Positions 21,020-33,094 are shown, numbered from the stretch's first letter. The stretch: 64,000 bases of DNA from Closterium sp. NIES-65 (GCA_948144175.1 CANXME010002068.1:2604001-2668000), one strand, 5' to 3'. Translations and numbers: made by a program. The notes: a model not told the origin generated them from the sequence alone.

Positions 21020-23010
21020 ACTAGTTCATGCTCATTCCACTCATCCGCACAGAACGCCAATGAGGCTCATCCGCAAGCCTCTTGGTGAGGAAGTCTGCTG
21101 GCAGCTGGTGAGTCTTGATGTAGATCGCATTCACCGTCCCCCTCTTCTCCTCCTTACGCAGCCAGTGCCATTTGATCCGCATGTGCTTATTGAGCCCATG
21201 AAGCACTGCGTTCCTGGCCATCCCAAGAGCCCCGTTGCTATCACAGAACAGAGGCATAGCAACCTTCTGCTCCTGGCCAATCTCCTCTAACAGCCTCCTC
21301 AGCCAAATCACCTCCTTCACCCCATGGAACATCGCCATGTACTCTGATTCCACAGAAGAGAGTGCTGTCTCCGTCCGCTTCTTTGACCTCTAACTAACAG
21401 GTCCTCCTCCAACTACGCAGATGTATCCTCCCACAGATGAGGAATCCTCCTTCTCAGAGGCCCACGTAGCATCGGTAAAGCAAGTGAGAAAGAGCTTGCC
21501 TTCTCCAAGCCTCTCCCCCTTCTCTTTCAGCATCTCAACCCCTTTCTGCTTCACTTCTGCAGATGCAGAGTATTGAACTCCAATGCTTGGGTGAGAGTTC
21601 AGATACTTCACCACACGCTCAGCTGCATCCACCTGCTCCTCTGATGGATTCTGCACCACCCTAGCCAGCTGCCCAACCGAGAAAGAGATGTCGGGCCTTG
21701 TGTGAACTGCTGCATACAAGAGGCTGCCCACCAAGGACTGAAATTGCTGCTGCTCCTCGGCTTCAACCCCTTCATCCTCTGCAGCTTTCACAAGCTTGAA
21801 TTCTGCTGGCAGGGGAATTGCCACCTTGCGCTTATTCTCAATCCCGTACTTCTCCCCCAGCTCCTTGATGAACTTTTTCTGGAGCAGCTTCAACCACCTG
21901 TGATCCAGATCCCTCTCCACATGCACCTCGAGATAGTACTTTACCTCCCCAAGGTTCTTGCACTTGAAGTTCTCCATCAGCTGCTGCTGCACCTTCTGGA
22001 TCTCCTTCATGCTGCTGCTAAAGAGAAGAATATCGTCCACATAGACCAGAAACAGCACCAGCTTCTCCCCCTCCCCCTTGAGAAAGAGGCTCTCATCACA
22101 GCTGCTGGTCCTGAATCCCATCTCCTCTAAAACAGCTGCCAACTTCTGGTACCAGCAGCGTGGCGCCTGCTTCAAGCCGTGGATGGACTTTTTCAGCTTG
22201 CACACCCTGCCCGTACCATCCTCATACCCAGGCAGCTGCGTCATGTATACATCCTCCTCTAAAACCCCATTGAGGAATGCCGTAGATATATCCATCTGAA
22301 TGATGAATTTCCCACTAGCGGTTGCATCTGCCAACAAGACACGAAGGGTAGGGGTTGCGGTAGTGGGAGCAAAGATCTCATTGAAGTCCCGCTTCTCCTT
22401 CTGCATAAACCCCTTAGCCACCAGCCTACTCTTGTAGATGGTGACCTGTCCCTTGTCATCGGTCTTGATCCTTAGCACCCACTTGCACTGTACGGCTTTC
22501 TTCCCCTCAGGCAGCACCACCAGCTCCCATGTCCCATTCTCTAGCAGGCTCTGGTACTCAGCATCCCTTGAAACCAGCCACTTCTCCCTATCTGGGCCAG
22601 CTAATGCCTCCTCCATGCTAGCTGGTTCCTCTTGTGCACGGGCAAGAAAACAGTAGGCAGGTTCATCCTCCTCATCCGGATCATAGCCATGCGGTAGAAT
22701 CAGCAATGCCTCCTCTGTCCCAAGCTGCTGCTCCGCTACATCAGCTCCTGCAGTCAGCTTCTTAGTAGCCATACGGGTACGTCCTGGCCTGGAGACGGGT
22801 GTCTCCCATCCCCTCATAACAACACCCTTCGGCTTCTTAGTTTTTCCCTGCTGCTGCTCTGCCCCCTCAGACCCAGCAGCTCTACTAGTGCTAGTCTCCA
22901 CATCATTTTCTCCACCTGCAGGTGCCTCCTGTACCTTCTTTCCATCACCACCCTCTGCAGCTACCTCCTCTCCCTCCTCCCACACACTAGGAGTCAGGTC
23001 CGACACATCA
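21020..23010 (-). pseudogene. B3 RT, RNase H and linker region
   Basis: The minus-strand Pol C-terminal half has an acidic linker (VWEEGEEVAAEGGDGKKVQE), RT (CKWVLRIKTDDKGQVTIYKS, VAKGFMQKEKRDFNEIFAPT, VYVDDILLFSSSMKEIQKVQ) and RNase H with the ending FLTKRLAD. It is nearly the same as B5 and B8. It belongs to a copy with several breaks. Confidence 0.87.
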
Positions 23011-25540
23011 TGCCCTCAACAAACTTCAGATCCCTGCTGTCAAACAACACACCCTTGGAAGGTTCCCACAGCAGCCATCCCTTGCTCTCAGCAGCCAGCC
23101 CCGAATGCACACACCAGATTGCACTTGCCCCCAACTTAGTGCGGTAGGTCTTGGGGACGTGGGCGACTGCCATGCAACCAAACACCCTCAGCATGTCCAC
23201 CGGCGGCTTCCTCCCAAGCCACCTCTCCAACGGCACCCACAAGTCATCCCCAACCTTGGTGAGTACCCTGTTCCTAGCGACGGTAGCGTGCCGAACAGCA
23301 TGGGGCCACATCAAGTTGCCCAGCCCAGATTCTATGAGCAGCGTCCTAGCTGTCTCCAGAATTGTCCGGTTCGCCCGTTCTGCTACACCGTTAGACTGTG
23401 GGGTGTAAGCCGTGGTCAGCTCCCTCTGGATGCCCTGCTTCTTGAGGCAGGCCGTCATCTCAGCTCCAAGGAACTCACCACCCCGATCTGTCCTAATCCG
23501 CTTCACCACACACTCCGCTTGCTTCTCCACAAATGGCAGCCAATCTTCCCGTATCGTAGAGGCGGCATGGTCCTTCTGCTTCAGCGGATATGCCCACATA
23601 AGCCTGCTCCAATCATCCACTATGGTCAGAAAGTACCGCTCCCCCTTGTGTCCCTGAACCGGCAGCGGCCCCACCAAGTCTATGTGGACCAGCTCCAACG
23701 GCTTCTTGCTCCTGCCAGCCACACTATGGAAGGGGAAACGGGTAAACTTTGAGAGCAAACAGATTTCACAATTCTCATCAGGTGGCTGTCTGTTCAGCTT
23801 CAGACCCTTAACGGCTCCATCTTTCTCCAACTGCTTCAACAAGGGCATTGCCACATGCCCCAAGCGTCGGTATGCCGTTGCCCAATCTGTCTCCCCAGAT
23901 CTGGCCGACACTTTCACACCAACCCCTCCAACGGCATTGCACTCCCCCTGGGATGCAGACCCCTCTCCAGCCTGCCCCCAACCATGTCACGCCAACGCCG
24001 GCGGCTGTCACATGGATCTGTACACGTCCGTGCTCTCGTGCAGATCCCAAGGCACCCGATTGCCCAGCTGCCCCTTGTAAATGCGTGCCCCATCCGTGCT
24101 AGTGCTCACCCCAGCCTTGCCAAGCTTACGGAGGGAGATGAGGTTGGCCTTGAGTTCAGCAACGAGGAAAACGTCGTGCACCACCACCGGCTTGCCATCC
24201 GCACCCTTAAACGCAGCTCGTCCTGCACCAGCCACCTTCAGTGCGTGTCCAGAGGCGGAGCACACCTCGTTGATCGGTGCAGCGCGTACGTGGTCCAGCA
24301 GGTCCTTGCGCGGCGTCATCGTCTAAGCAGCGCACATGTCCAACACCCAATAATCCAGGGGGTGCAGCTCTGCTCCAACCTTGGCAGAGGCGTCTTCTTG
24401 CCCCCTTTGCTCTCCCTGCTCTCCAATATGGAAGAACTGGCCCGCGGTGCGCTCCTTCTTCTTTTCCGCACCGCCGTTGCTCTTCGGGTTGTTGTCGGAC
24501 GAATCGGCGACCATGCTCGCGCCGTTTTTCTGGTTCCTCCGCGCGCACCCATCCTGGTGACGATTCTGGGGGGTCCATCCATCGGGTTTCTTATAGCACA
24601 AAAACCAGGGGTGCCCTTCCTTCTTACAATACCAGCAACTCCCTTTCATTTTGCCACCAGCACCTGACTTGCCTCCATGTCCAGATTTCGCACCGCGACC
24701 CAAACCGGTACCTCCTTGTTGGTCGTTTGAGTCGTCGTCCTTCTTTGCACCGCGTCCACCACCACCGAAGCCACGTCCTCTGCCACGTCGGCTTCCTTGC
24801 ATCCCATAGCCGCTGCTGCCGACGTCTCCACCCCTCTGTTGGCGGCGACGGAAGTCTTCCTCCAGAATCTTTGTCCGCACCCACTCGAGTGTCCACGAGC
24901 TCTGGTTCTGCGGCAGGCTCAATCCGCTCGTGAATTAAAGCCACAATTCCGGCAGCAGCGAGAGCATCTTCAGGCACTTGGTCTGCTCCGGGTAGGTGAT
25001 TCCCTTGGTTGCCGACTTCGCGTAGAGGTCGCGCAATTTGTCCAGGACAGTTTGCACCGGCTCTCCCTCGCTCAGCCGCAACGCGGACAGCTCCCTCTCC
25101 AGCATCAACGTTGCATTAACGGAGGTTAGGGCGTACAGTTCCTTCAACACGGTCCACGCCTTCGGACCGCACTCAACCACCGGCAGCAGGTGCATGACGT
25201 GGTGACGCTGGTTCAGCTCCAAACTCTGGGACATCAAATAGTAGCCAGTCGAGGAGCGCTCGTCCCAATCTTCGTGCAGCGCGGGGTCACTTGGTGTAGG
25301 CTCCTCCCCAATCATTAGTTTCAGCAATCCAATCTGACGGAAATATAGTTGCATTTTTCAGGCCCAATCATCATAGCCCTCACCATTGAACTTCTCGACG
25401 GTGAAATTCTTCAGCACCTCCTTGACCAGCGAGCCCTGGTTTGTTCGCCCTCCCCTTGGCGCTGAAACACCAGAATCATGGCTGCCGCTACGATCTTGGG
25501 CTGAAGATTCACCAGCTCCCGTCGAGGTGTTGCCCGCCAT
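23010..25540 (-). pseudogene. B3 gag, protease and integrase region
   Basis: Gag starts MAGNTSTGAGESSAQDRSGS at 25540. A CX2CX4HX4C knuckle (CWYCKKEGHPWFLC, near 24640-24600) follows a Gly/Arg/Lys-rich basic segment. Integrase has the zinc-binding RRLGHVAMPL...CEICLLSKFTRFPF, then HIDLVGPLPVQGHKGERYF, RIRTDRGGEFLGAEM and PQSNGVAERANRTI. This copy is decayed. Confidence 0.85.
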
Positions 25541-25571
25541 AGCTACCTATATCGAGTATCACTATAACGCA

Positions 25572-26679
25572 GCTCTGACACCAGCTTGTTGGTGTAAGGA
25601 CCTAATAAACTCAAGCTATTAAGACTTTATCAAACTTAAAACCTCTCCTCGGGGTCACCTCCAAGGGTCCTTGGGTGCCTGGTACAAGACCAGCCCCTAT
25701 CCTCGGGTCCGAGATTGTAGAGAGAGGGATCAAGAATGACTTAGTCAAAATAACAAGAGTACCTTGAACGTCGCGCAGCGTATCGTGCAGACCGTCGACC
25801 AGATTAAGCTGAGAATTTCCTATATCGAAGCTGACTCCAAGAGCTTTAAAATAAGCCAAGTTGCCTCGCGAAAAGTTCTGCCATTACGAAGGTATGGCTC
25901 GGACAGCGTTTGCCTAGCATTGGAGTGCTAGCGTACTAGCGTTGACTCGGGTAGCATTCCGCCGTCGCACCGCGTACAAACAAAATTCCAGGAAGGGAGG
26001 AATTCGCTTGATTCAAAATAACTATATTCAGGTACAAACAGACAAGGAATAAATAGCTCTAGCTAGCAAGGATCTTGGGAATCAACCTGGAAACAACCAG
26101 GGATGATCCCAAATAATTCCAAGCAGCAGAACCAACCTGGCTGGACAGAACAGCAGGTGGTTGGTTGGTAAACAACCTCTGGTTCTGTTTTTTTAACCTG
26201 GCAAAACAACAACCAGGTTCAGGTCCTAAAAACAGAACCTGTTTTGTCTTTGCCCAACCAGCCAAATGCTGGTTCCGCTGGTTTCCCCTGGCCCTGTAGC
26301 ATGCGGATACAGACAAACAACATCCAACCTTCACCTAAATTGTACCTCTATAGTGCCTGCCCTGCTACACTATAGTCAACCAAACAAAACAGTACAATTT
26401 CGAGTTGGATAGAACTGAATCTGCACAATCAATTCAACCGAACCGCAAAGCTTCCATCTTGGGTTCCTTTGCGAGCTCGTCCTTTCTGCTTGTACTGTTC
26501 ATAGCGCGTACAATGTTGTGCCGAAGCGCATAATGCGCGAGTACCTGCAAATGCTTCAAGCGAAAATTGCGAAAGCAAACAAACACACGAACATTCTATT
26601 CACACCCGAATGTATTCGCACACAGATACTCATATAAACAGACGGCAGGATGTCGTGCAATGTGAATTTTCACCCAACA
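25572..26679 (-). repeat. B3 5' LTR and primer-binding site
   Basis: The LTR is 25587-26679 (1,093 bp). The primer site gctctgacacca (25572-25583; TGGTGTCAGAGC on the element strand) is close to the initiator tRNA-Met complement. The Gypsy-D sequence resumes at 26680 with gggac. Confidence 0.92.
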
Positions 26680-28564
26680 GGGACGTGGTGAGCATAATTC
26701 AAATGTATGCAGAAATTTTTCACTGATCACCTGCCTGACGGGCTGCCACTTCAGCGACCAGAAGACCACAAAATCGAGCTGGAGCAAGGCGCAGAACCAA
26801 CTGTTCGGTCATAGTGGTTGCTCAGCCAACCAGAGCTCGACAAGTTGCGGAAACAGCTCGATTATCTGCTTTCGAAGGGTTTTATCCGGCAGAGCACATC
26901 ACGATACGCCGCCCCGATACTGTTCATGCCGAAGAAGGACAGAGGTCTGCGCATGTGCATCGACTATCAAGCGCTGAATCGGATCACCATCAAGTCACGT
27001 TACCCGATTCCGCGAGCGGACGACCTGCTGGATCAGCTTTGTAAGGCTTGTTTCTTCTCGAAAATTGACTTGCGAGGTGGCTACCATCAATTTCACCCTG
27101 GCGACTGCCTGAAGACTACATTTCGCACCCGCTACAGCAGTTACGAGTACACAGTGATGCCGTTCGGGTTGACGAACGCGCCCTCGACCTTCCAGATCAC
27201 CATAAGTGGGGTGTTTTGGAACATGCTGGACAAAAAAGTCATCGTTTATTTGGACGACATTCTGGTGTACAGCAAGACTCGAAAGCAGCATTTACGGGAT
27301 TTAGAGGAGGTGATTCGGCGCTTGCAGCAGAACCAACTGATCATTATAGGCTCTATGTGTGATTTCTTACGGCCGGAGCTGAAGTTCCTGGGGCACGTGG
27401 TCTCAAGGGAGGGAATTAAAATTGACCTTCGTAAAGTAACGGCAATTTCGGAGTAGAAGCCGCCCACGAATATCACAGAGTTGCAGAGTTTCCTCAGCTT
27501 TGCTGGCTACGTCCGCCGTTTTGTACTAAATATGGCGGGGGTAACCAGGCTGTTAACTGATCTTCTGCACAAGAGCGTGCAATTTTGTTGGGGGAAGAGA
27601 GAACAGTTGGCCTTCGACGAGCTGGAATAATTTGAAGTTCACCCCGGTGCTTCGGCTGGCATACCCATCTCGATCGTTCGAAGTCGTGACGGACGCCAGC
27701 AATTTCGCCGTCGGCGCCGTCCTTCTACATGACTTCGGCAATAGGCTGCAACCTATCGCGTACGAGTCACAGAAAATGCAGTTGCCCGAGCGCAACTACC
27801 CTGTACACGACAAAGAAATGCTCGTCATCGTGCATGCATTTCATACCTGGCACTGTTATCTCATGGGAGCCGACGTCACAATCAGGACAGACCACAAATC
27901 ATTATAGTACATACGGAGCCTACCACAGCTCAACCCGCGACAAATCCGGTGGCTCGATTATCTCGAGTCAAATTTCAGCTACACTATTACGTAAAAGAAG
28001 GGCCCCAACAACATCGCCGACCCCCTGACCCACCTATCGATGCAGACCGCAACAGTACCAATCGCCCATTCTAACGTTTTATTGGCAGGACTATTCAAGC
28101 ATGGTGACCGCATTTTTCAGGACGAATCAACATCAACGAGTCACCACTACATATGAGAGAATTACCTAAAAGTCGGTACCAGCCGAGTTTGGTACCTTCC
28201 TACCGACCCTTACGAGAATTGCTGACGCAGGAAGTTCACGACTCCAACCTCTCCGGGCATTTCGGCGTCGACAAAACATTGAAGCTGCTGCAGCGGAATG
28301 ATTGCTGGCCTGACATGCCATCGGACGTGCAGCACTACGTGTCCGCCTGCCTGACCTGCCAAGCAATAAAATCATCACGCCAACGCCCAGCTGGATTGTT
28401 GCAGCCCCTCGAGCCACCCGAACGACTGTGGCAACATGTGACGATGGACTTCGTTTTAAACTGCCAGGTGGCGTAAGTGGCAACGATTCGGTGCTGGTCG
28501 TCGTCGACTGATTAACGAAAATGGCGCAATTCGCACCATGCCGCACGACGATCACAGCCGAAGA
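26680..28564 (+). pseudogene. Gypsy-D RT, RNase H and integrase zinc domain
   Basis: RT is about 26818-27456: LSKGFIRQSTSRYAAPILFM, RMCIDYQALNRITIKSRYPI, FFSKIDLRGGYHQF, MPFGLTNAPSTFQ and YLDDILVYS, all gypsy hallmarks. RNase H is about 27640-27910: LPERNYPVHDKEMLVIVHAF and IRTDHKSL. The integrase zinc region is about 28210-28450: EVHDSNLSGHFGVDKTLKLL, CLTCQAIKSSRQRPAGLLQP and the start of the core, HVTMDFV. Copia-E begins at 28565. The reading region is broken in several places. Confidence 0.88.
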
Positions 28565-29331
28565 TGTTGGATGCACGTCATTCTGAGTCCATGTCATCCT
28601 AACGTCCTGCCGAGTGCTCGTGGTATTTGTGCTTGCATGATTTGCATGAGCATATATCATTGTGCATGGCTGTTGGATATTATAATCTCTGTGTTTTTCT
28701 CCAAGTCTAAATGCTTGATCATGCAGGAGAAATCCAGAGGTTGCCAACGATACCAAGATCGCCTTATTCCGACCAAGATCGCCCAAGTTACAAGATTTCC
28801 AATACTTAGATATCTTATAACCTTTTGGGGTTATATCTAATTTGGGTGATTACTTGGGACTTAAAGGGATCTTTGGTTGGGTGGTTAGGGAAGGCAACTT
28901 TGACTTTTGGATTAGGGTGGCTAGAAGTTTCTAGCATGGGTTGCAAATGTTGCAACACCTAGGCAAAATCCAACTAGATTGGATTTTGCATGTGACACCT
29001 CAAGGACTTCATGATGAGGGTTGCATCCTTGCTGCTAGGAAGGTTCCTACCATCCTTCCCTAGCTCTTGGAGAACCCCTTCCCTCTCATGGTTTTTTTGG
29101 AGGTTCCCAACTCCAACTTCCTATCCCCTAATGCTTATACTTCCTCCACCATTCCAGTCATGCAGCTGCTGAACGTTTTCACTTGGTTCTCACTCTCTAG
29201 ATCATCTTAACGATTGATTCAACTTGGAGATGGTAGCAAATTCTAAGGCGCAACTTCTTACTGAGTGGATTTGCGTTTAGTTGAGAAATGAGTTCGTCGT
29301 AAGTTTTCAAAGTGACGGATCTTGAAGAACA
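28565..29331 (+). repeat. probable Copia-E 5' LTR
   Basis: The boundaries are inferred. The start TGTTGGATGCAC falls exactly where gypsy integrase sequence stops and resembles the Copia-B LTR start TGTTGGGTGCAA. The end AAGAACA lies six bases before a primer-site-like tgtcagagc, the same layout as in Copia-B. There is only one copy, so it is not verified by pairing. Confidence 0.6.
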
Positions 29332-29420
29332 AGTCGTGTCAGAGCGCGTAGTCGACTTTGAGACGACGAATCGTTGTGAATTCTCAACCAATGTAGAACT
29401 CCGGAGATGCTAGTGGCGAG

Positions 29421-31915
29421 ATGGATAGAAGTAGAGAGGCTGGAGAGCAAGGGGGAGCTGCTGGTGGAGGAGTGGGGACTCACCAACCAGCCCACCCTAC
29501 GCTATCTACATCTACGACACCATCTCCAACAACCGTAGATCCCGTGAAGGCGTTCTCTATTGAGAAGTTTATGGGGGAGGACTACGAGTACTGGAGCTTC
29601 CGTATAAGGCTGATGTATACCCAATACAAGCTATTGGATCTGGTGGAGGGGAAAGAGAAGATGCCGGAGGCCGCGGAGCTGAAAGGAGCATGGATGAAGC
29701 GCTCGTTCGACGCGTACATGCTCATGGTACAAGCAGTTGGTGGGCGACAACTTGACCCCATCGAGGACCTCTTGGGTGATCCAGAATGTGGGCCCAAGGC
29801 TTGGAGGAAGCTTCTGGATGTGCACTCACTGACACATGCTACCGGCATCGTGTTATTCGCGCGGTGGCTGCGCGACATCAAGTTTGTTGATGGAGAGCCG
29901 ATGCAACCGGTGTTGGATGAGATGCGGGACATCTTCACGAAGCTCCAAGGTGGCGGTGTGGTGTAACCGGAGCTCGTGCAATGCGTGGAGATCGTGATAC
30001 GGCTGCCGGAGTCATGGTCTGCCCTTGCCACATCAACCTCAACTCCCAACAACCCCAATGGAGCGTGGATCACATCCGCGCGCGCATTTTTGAGGAGGAC
30101 TTGCGGCGTCGGAGTGTAGAGCGCTTGGAGGAGGGGGCTGGCTATGAAGTTGGAGGTGGAAAGAATGGCTTCAAGAAGAAGTGGAAGGGCAAGAACAAGG
30201 ACAACCTTAAGGAGGATGGCGGCGGGGGTCAAGGGGAGGTGTGCTTCTACTGCAAGAAACGCGGACATTGTTGGCGGAAGTGCTACCAACGACCCAAGGA
30301 TTGGACCCCGCATTCATCAAGCAACCAGCGTGGTGGCACGAAAAGTGGGGGAGTCATGGGAGCTAGTGGAGAGGAGGAGGAGGAGAAAGGCAACAAATCG
30401 GAGGAGCAGAAGGCCGGGTTCTTCTTCTTCATAAAAGAAGGCACAATCGACCTCTCTATGGCTGTCAAGGTTCTCCTACACCCACTCACCCATTGTGTGA
30501 TTGACTCAGGAAGCTCCTGATATATGACTCCTCGTGCGGACCTACTCGATGAGCTTCGGCCCGCACCCATTTCTACAATCAGATCCGCGACGGGCGCCAA
30601 GGCCAAGGTCATGGGCATGGGATGCGCAAGTTCAGGGGAGCGGATGGAGAGCTCGTGGGGCTGAAGATCGTGCTGTGGGTGCCGGACTTGCGCGCAAACC
30701 TGATTTCTACCAGCCGGTTGGGAGATGCGGGTGTGAACACCGAGACGATTGGCTCGGAGCGCTATCGTGCCTACAACAATGAGCGGCTGATTTGGGACCT
30801 GCAGTGGAAAGGGGATGTCCACAAGCGGATGTGGCAGATCCTGGTCCTCCCTTGGCAGAAATCGGGCAAGGCGGCAGCGGCGGCATCTATAGAGGAGAGT
30901 GTCACCAAGGAGGAGCAGCAAGGTGTGCAAGGAGAGGAGCTGATTGGAGGAAGTGCGGCGGTGAAGGCGTCGGCTACCTCGGGCCAAGCAGATTGGGAGA
31001 CTTGGCATCGGCGACTCCCACACGTGGCTGTTTCTACATTGGAGGTGATCCACAAGGAGAAGTGCGTGCATGGGCTGCAACTGCAAGGAGATGGCGCTCA
31101 CTATGGCAGTTGCGAGGCATGCATGCAGAACAAGTTTGCACGGTTCCCGTTTTCACGTGCGGAGGGATCGGGGAAGGCACCCTTGGAAGTGGTGCACATG
31201 GACCTGGTGGGTCCTATGAGGACTGAGGGGACTGGGGGAGTGCTGTAGTTTCTCACCATGGTGGACGAATGAAGCCGTTTCACATGGGCACGTCCCTTGT
31301 CCAAGAAGAGCAATGCTGCAGCGGCGATCAAGGAGGATTGGTTGCCGATGGTGGAGCGGCAAGCGATGCGGCTGGTGAAGGTGTTGAGGAGTGACCGTGG
31401 TGGAGAATTCCTTGGAGCGGAGTTCACCAAGTTTCTTAAGAGGAACGGCATCCGACACCAGCTGACCTGCCTAGGAACACCGCAGCAGAACGGCATAGCT
31501 GAGCATCCCAACCGGACCATTGGCGAGGCGGCTAAGACTCTGTTGGGGCCTGCTGGGATGCCCTACAAGTTCTGGCCTGAAGCTGTTCGCCATGTCATCA
31601 CGGTCAAGAACAGGGTCTTGACGCATGTTGGCGACAAACATTGGGTGCCATAAGAGCGTTGGCTTGGGAAGAAGCCATCCATTGACATGCTGCGGGTGTG
31701 GGGCTGCATAGGGCTTGTGATGGTGCCTAAGGAGCAGAGGTACAAGCTGGAAGTTGCTGCTATGTGGGCTGTCCATCTTGGAATGGCTCTTGACTCGAAG
31801 GGGTAGCTGATCTGGGACTCCAAGAGCAAGAGGACGCTGGTCAGCCGTGACGTCAAGTTTGTGGAGGACGTCATGTACAAGGACTGGCAGCAGCAGAGGA
31901 GCAAGCTTAGTTAGG
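29421..31915 (+). pseudogene. Copia-E gag, protease and integrase region
   Basis: Gag is about 29421-30330: FSIEKFMGEDYEYWSFRIRL, WMKRSFDAYMLMVQAVGG and a knuckle CFYCKKRGHCWRKC (CX2CX4HX4C). A protease-like HCVIDSGSS lies near 30495-30520. Integrase is about 30990-31900: WHRRLPHVAVSTLEVI, CEACMQNKFARFPFSRAEGS, VVHMDLVGPM, RSDRGGEFLGAEF, TPQQNGIAEHPNRTI and FWPEAVRHVITVKNRVLTHV. The layout matches copia. It has many breaks and is old. Confidence 0.85.
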
Positions 31916-32297
31916 AAGTAGTTCATGAGATATGAATATGTCGTAGGAACCTTCGTACGTTTGTATCGTAGATTTCAATAAATGTCATTGCTGTTTTTTA
32001 GTGAACAAGGACCTTTGCTAAGACCATTGTCATGGTAAGGGAGTATTTAGGGAGTTGAAAAGTTGTTCTTCCATATTTGTATGCTCGTATTGTTATCTTT
32101 TATCCGTATACCTTTGTTCATGCGAATGTAGTACACACGATCATTTTGATACATGTCATTGTTGTTCTTCTCTTTCAATAAAGCAGAGTCTCTGGTTATT
32201 CCTTGTGGTGAAAGTACAAATTGACATAGACCTTTTGTTCCATACTGCTAATGGTTGTGGGATAGGAACAATAATCATGATTAGTGCTTAATGTTTG

Positions 32298-32386
32298 TGG
32301 ATCTGCCTTTTGTGGCTATTGGTTTTCAATCTGCCTGTAATGGCTACTGGTTTTGAATCTGAATTTTGTAATTACTGGTTTTGAAT
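32298..32386 (+). repeat. three imperfect tandem units of about 28 bp
   Basis: Three consecutive units share tctg, then a variable AT-rich part, then ctattggttttcaa / ctactggttttgaa / ttactggttttgaa. The copies differ at several positions. No function is evident. Confidence 0.65.
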
Positions 32387-32854
32387 ATATATTTGTATGC
32401 CTACTTTTTAAGAATCAGAGTAAGAATGTAAACAACCATATTATAACAAAGTTGCTATAAGTGTACATGAGGCAGGTATTAAACCTGCGTGCCAAGGACA
32501 AAAACAACTTTTCCACCAACTGCACACACGACACACAAACAATTAGCAACAAATAAATTTATTGAAGTGTTTAGCGTCTTGGTGCAAACCCAATAAGAAC
32601 CACAATTAACTGTTGGAAACGGTGTAAGATACTAAGATAGAGCAGGCCCTGCAAAATCCAGTAAAGTGACGACTTCTTTCAATAATCCCCAAACATTTAG
32701 ACGGATCATTTATAATATAGCAGCGTAAGATGAAAAGGCGCAAGTATGTAAAAATTCCATTCATTACAGTGATCAACAACAAGATTGTCGAATAAATACC
32801 TGCCACAATACACAAACCCAAAGCCCTAAACTCCAATGAGTTTTCAAAACCGTA

Positions 32855-32975
32855 TTCGGCAACTATTCGTATATTCGAACAGTATTCTTATTCGCAAACG
32901 CCGATGTATTCGGACAAATACAAATATGGGCATGTATTCGATGAATATTCGTATCCAGTAACTGTATTCGGAATC
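32855..32975. repeat. cluster of tattcg motifs
   Basis: Eight copies of tattcg in about 120 bp, irregularly spaced and some overlapping inverted forms (tattcgaa-like). Clusters of short subterminal motifs are known near the ends of some DNA transposons such as hAT elements. No terminal inverted repeat or transposase has been found here. Confidence 0.5.
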
Positions 32976-33094
32976 GTATTTGTATTTACACCCATATTGG
33001 CGTGTACTACTTAGCCCCACTTACCCTAATAACCTAACCATTTTTTTTTCATGTCTAAATAATCACCCAAATGAGAGGGGAATTTGAAGTCTCG

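Larger units (their letters stand above)
18779..26679 (-). mobile_element. Copia-B copy 3 (B3), full length, decayed
   Basis: A minus-strand Copia-B with a 3' LTR at 18779-20978 (containing the solo LTR B2) and a 5' LTR at 25587-26679. It has a tRNA-Met-type primer site at 25572-25583 and polypurine tract near 20979-20990. Internal parts from right to left: gag from about 25540, protease near 24310, integrase about 23870-23050, acidic linker about 23000-22650, RT about 22600-22000 and RNase H about 21490-21020. In the first 440 bp the LTRs differ at about 17 positions by eye (about 4%), so B3 is clearly older than B5. It has about half a dozen breaks. Its TSD lies in Gypsy-D. Confidence 0.93.
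17622..28564 (+). mobile_element. Gypsy-D, old Ty3/gypsy element split by B3
   Basis: Two pieces, 17622-18778 and 26680-28564, are parts of one plus-strand gypsy element. They are collinear (gag knuckle and protease, then RT, RNase H and integrase zinc domain) and are separated by B3 with a near-perfect TSD (aggac 18774-18778, gggac 26680-26684). The left end is hidden by A3 and the window edge. The right end stops where Copia-E begins. No LTR of this family is visible. It is badly decayed, with at least half a dozen breaks, and hosts all the other insertions, so it is the oldest layer on the left side. Confidence 0.87.
28565..31915 (+). mobile_element. Copia-E, old copia element, 5' part
   Basis: A plus-strand Ty1/copia element inserted in the Gypsy-D integrase. 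A likely 5' LTR is 28565-29331 (TGTTGGATGCAC...GAAGAACA), followed by a primer-site-like tgtcagagc at 29338-29346. Then gag (from 29421), protease and integrase are readable up to about 31915, where recognisable sequence ends. I see no RT, RNase H or second LTR, so the TSD (gaaga on the left) cannot be confirmed. The LTR start and the Gag/integrase sequences resemble Copia-B, so it is a related but older family. It has many breaks. Confidence 0.8.
31916..33094 (+). other. AT-rich unassigned stretch
   Basis: About 1.2 kb that is visibly AT-rich against its neighbours. No protein with a recognisable domain is found on either strand; the longest frames are short and have no known motif. It holds a three-copy imperfect repeat of about 28 bp (32298-32386), a cluster of eight tattcg motifs (about 32855-32975), and possibly a short minus-strand piece of Copia-E LTR (about 33015-33075). 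It could be host intergenic DNA or a decayed DNA transposon. Confidence 0.5.

Noticed and set aside
32440-32510. tRNA-like segment near gaggcaggtattaaacctgcgtgcc
   Set aside because: It contains a small hairpin (gcaggt/acctgc) but no cloverleaf with A and B boxes in proper spacing could be drawn.
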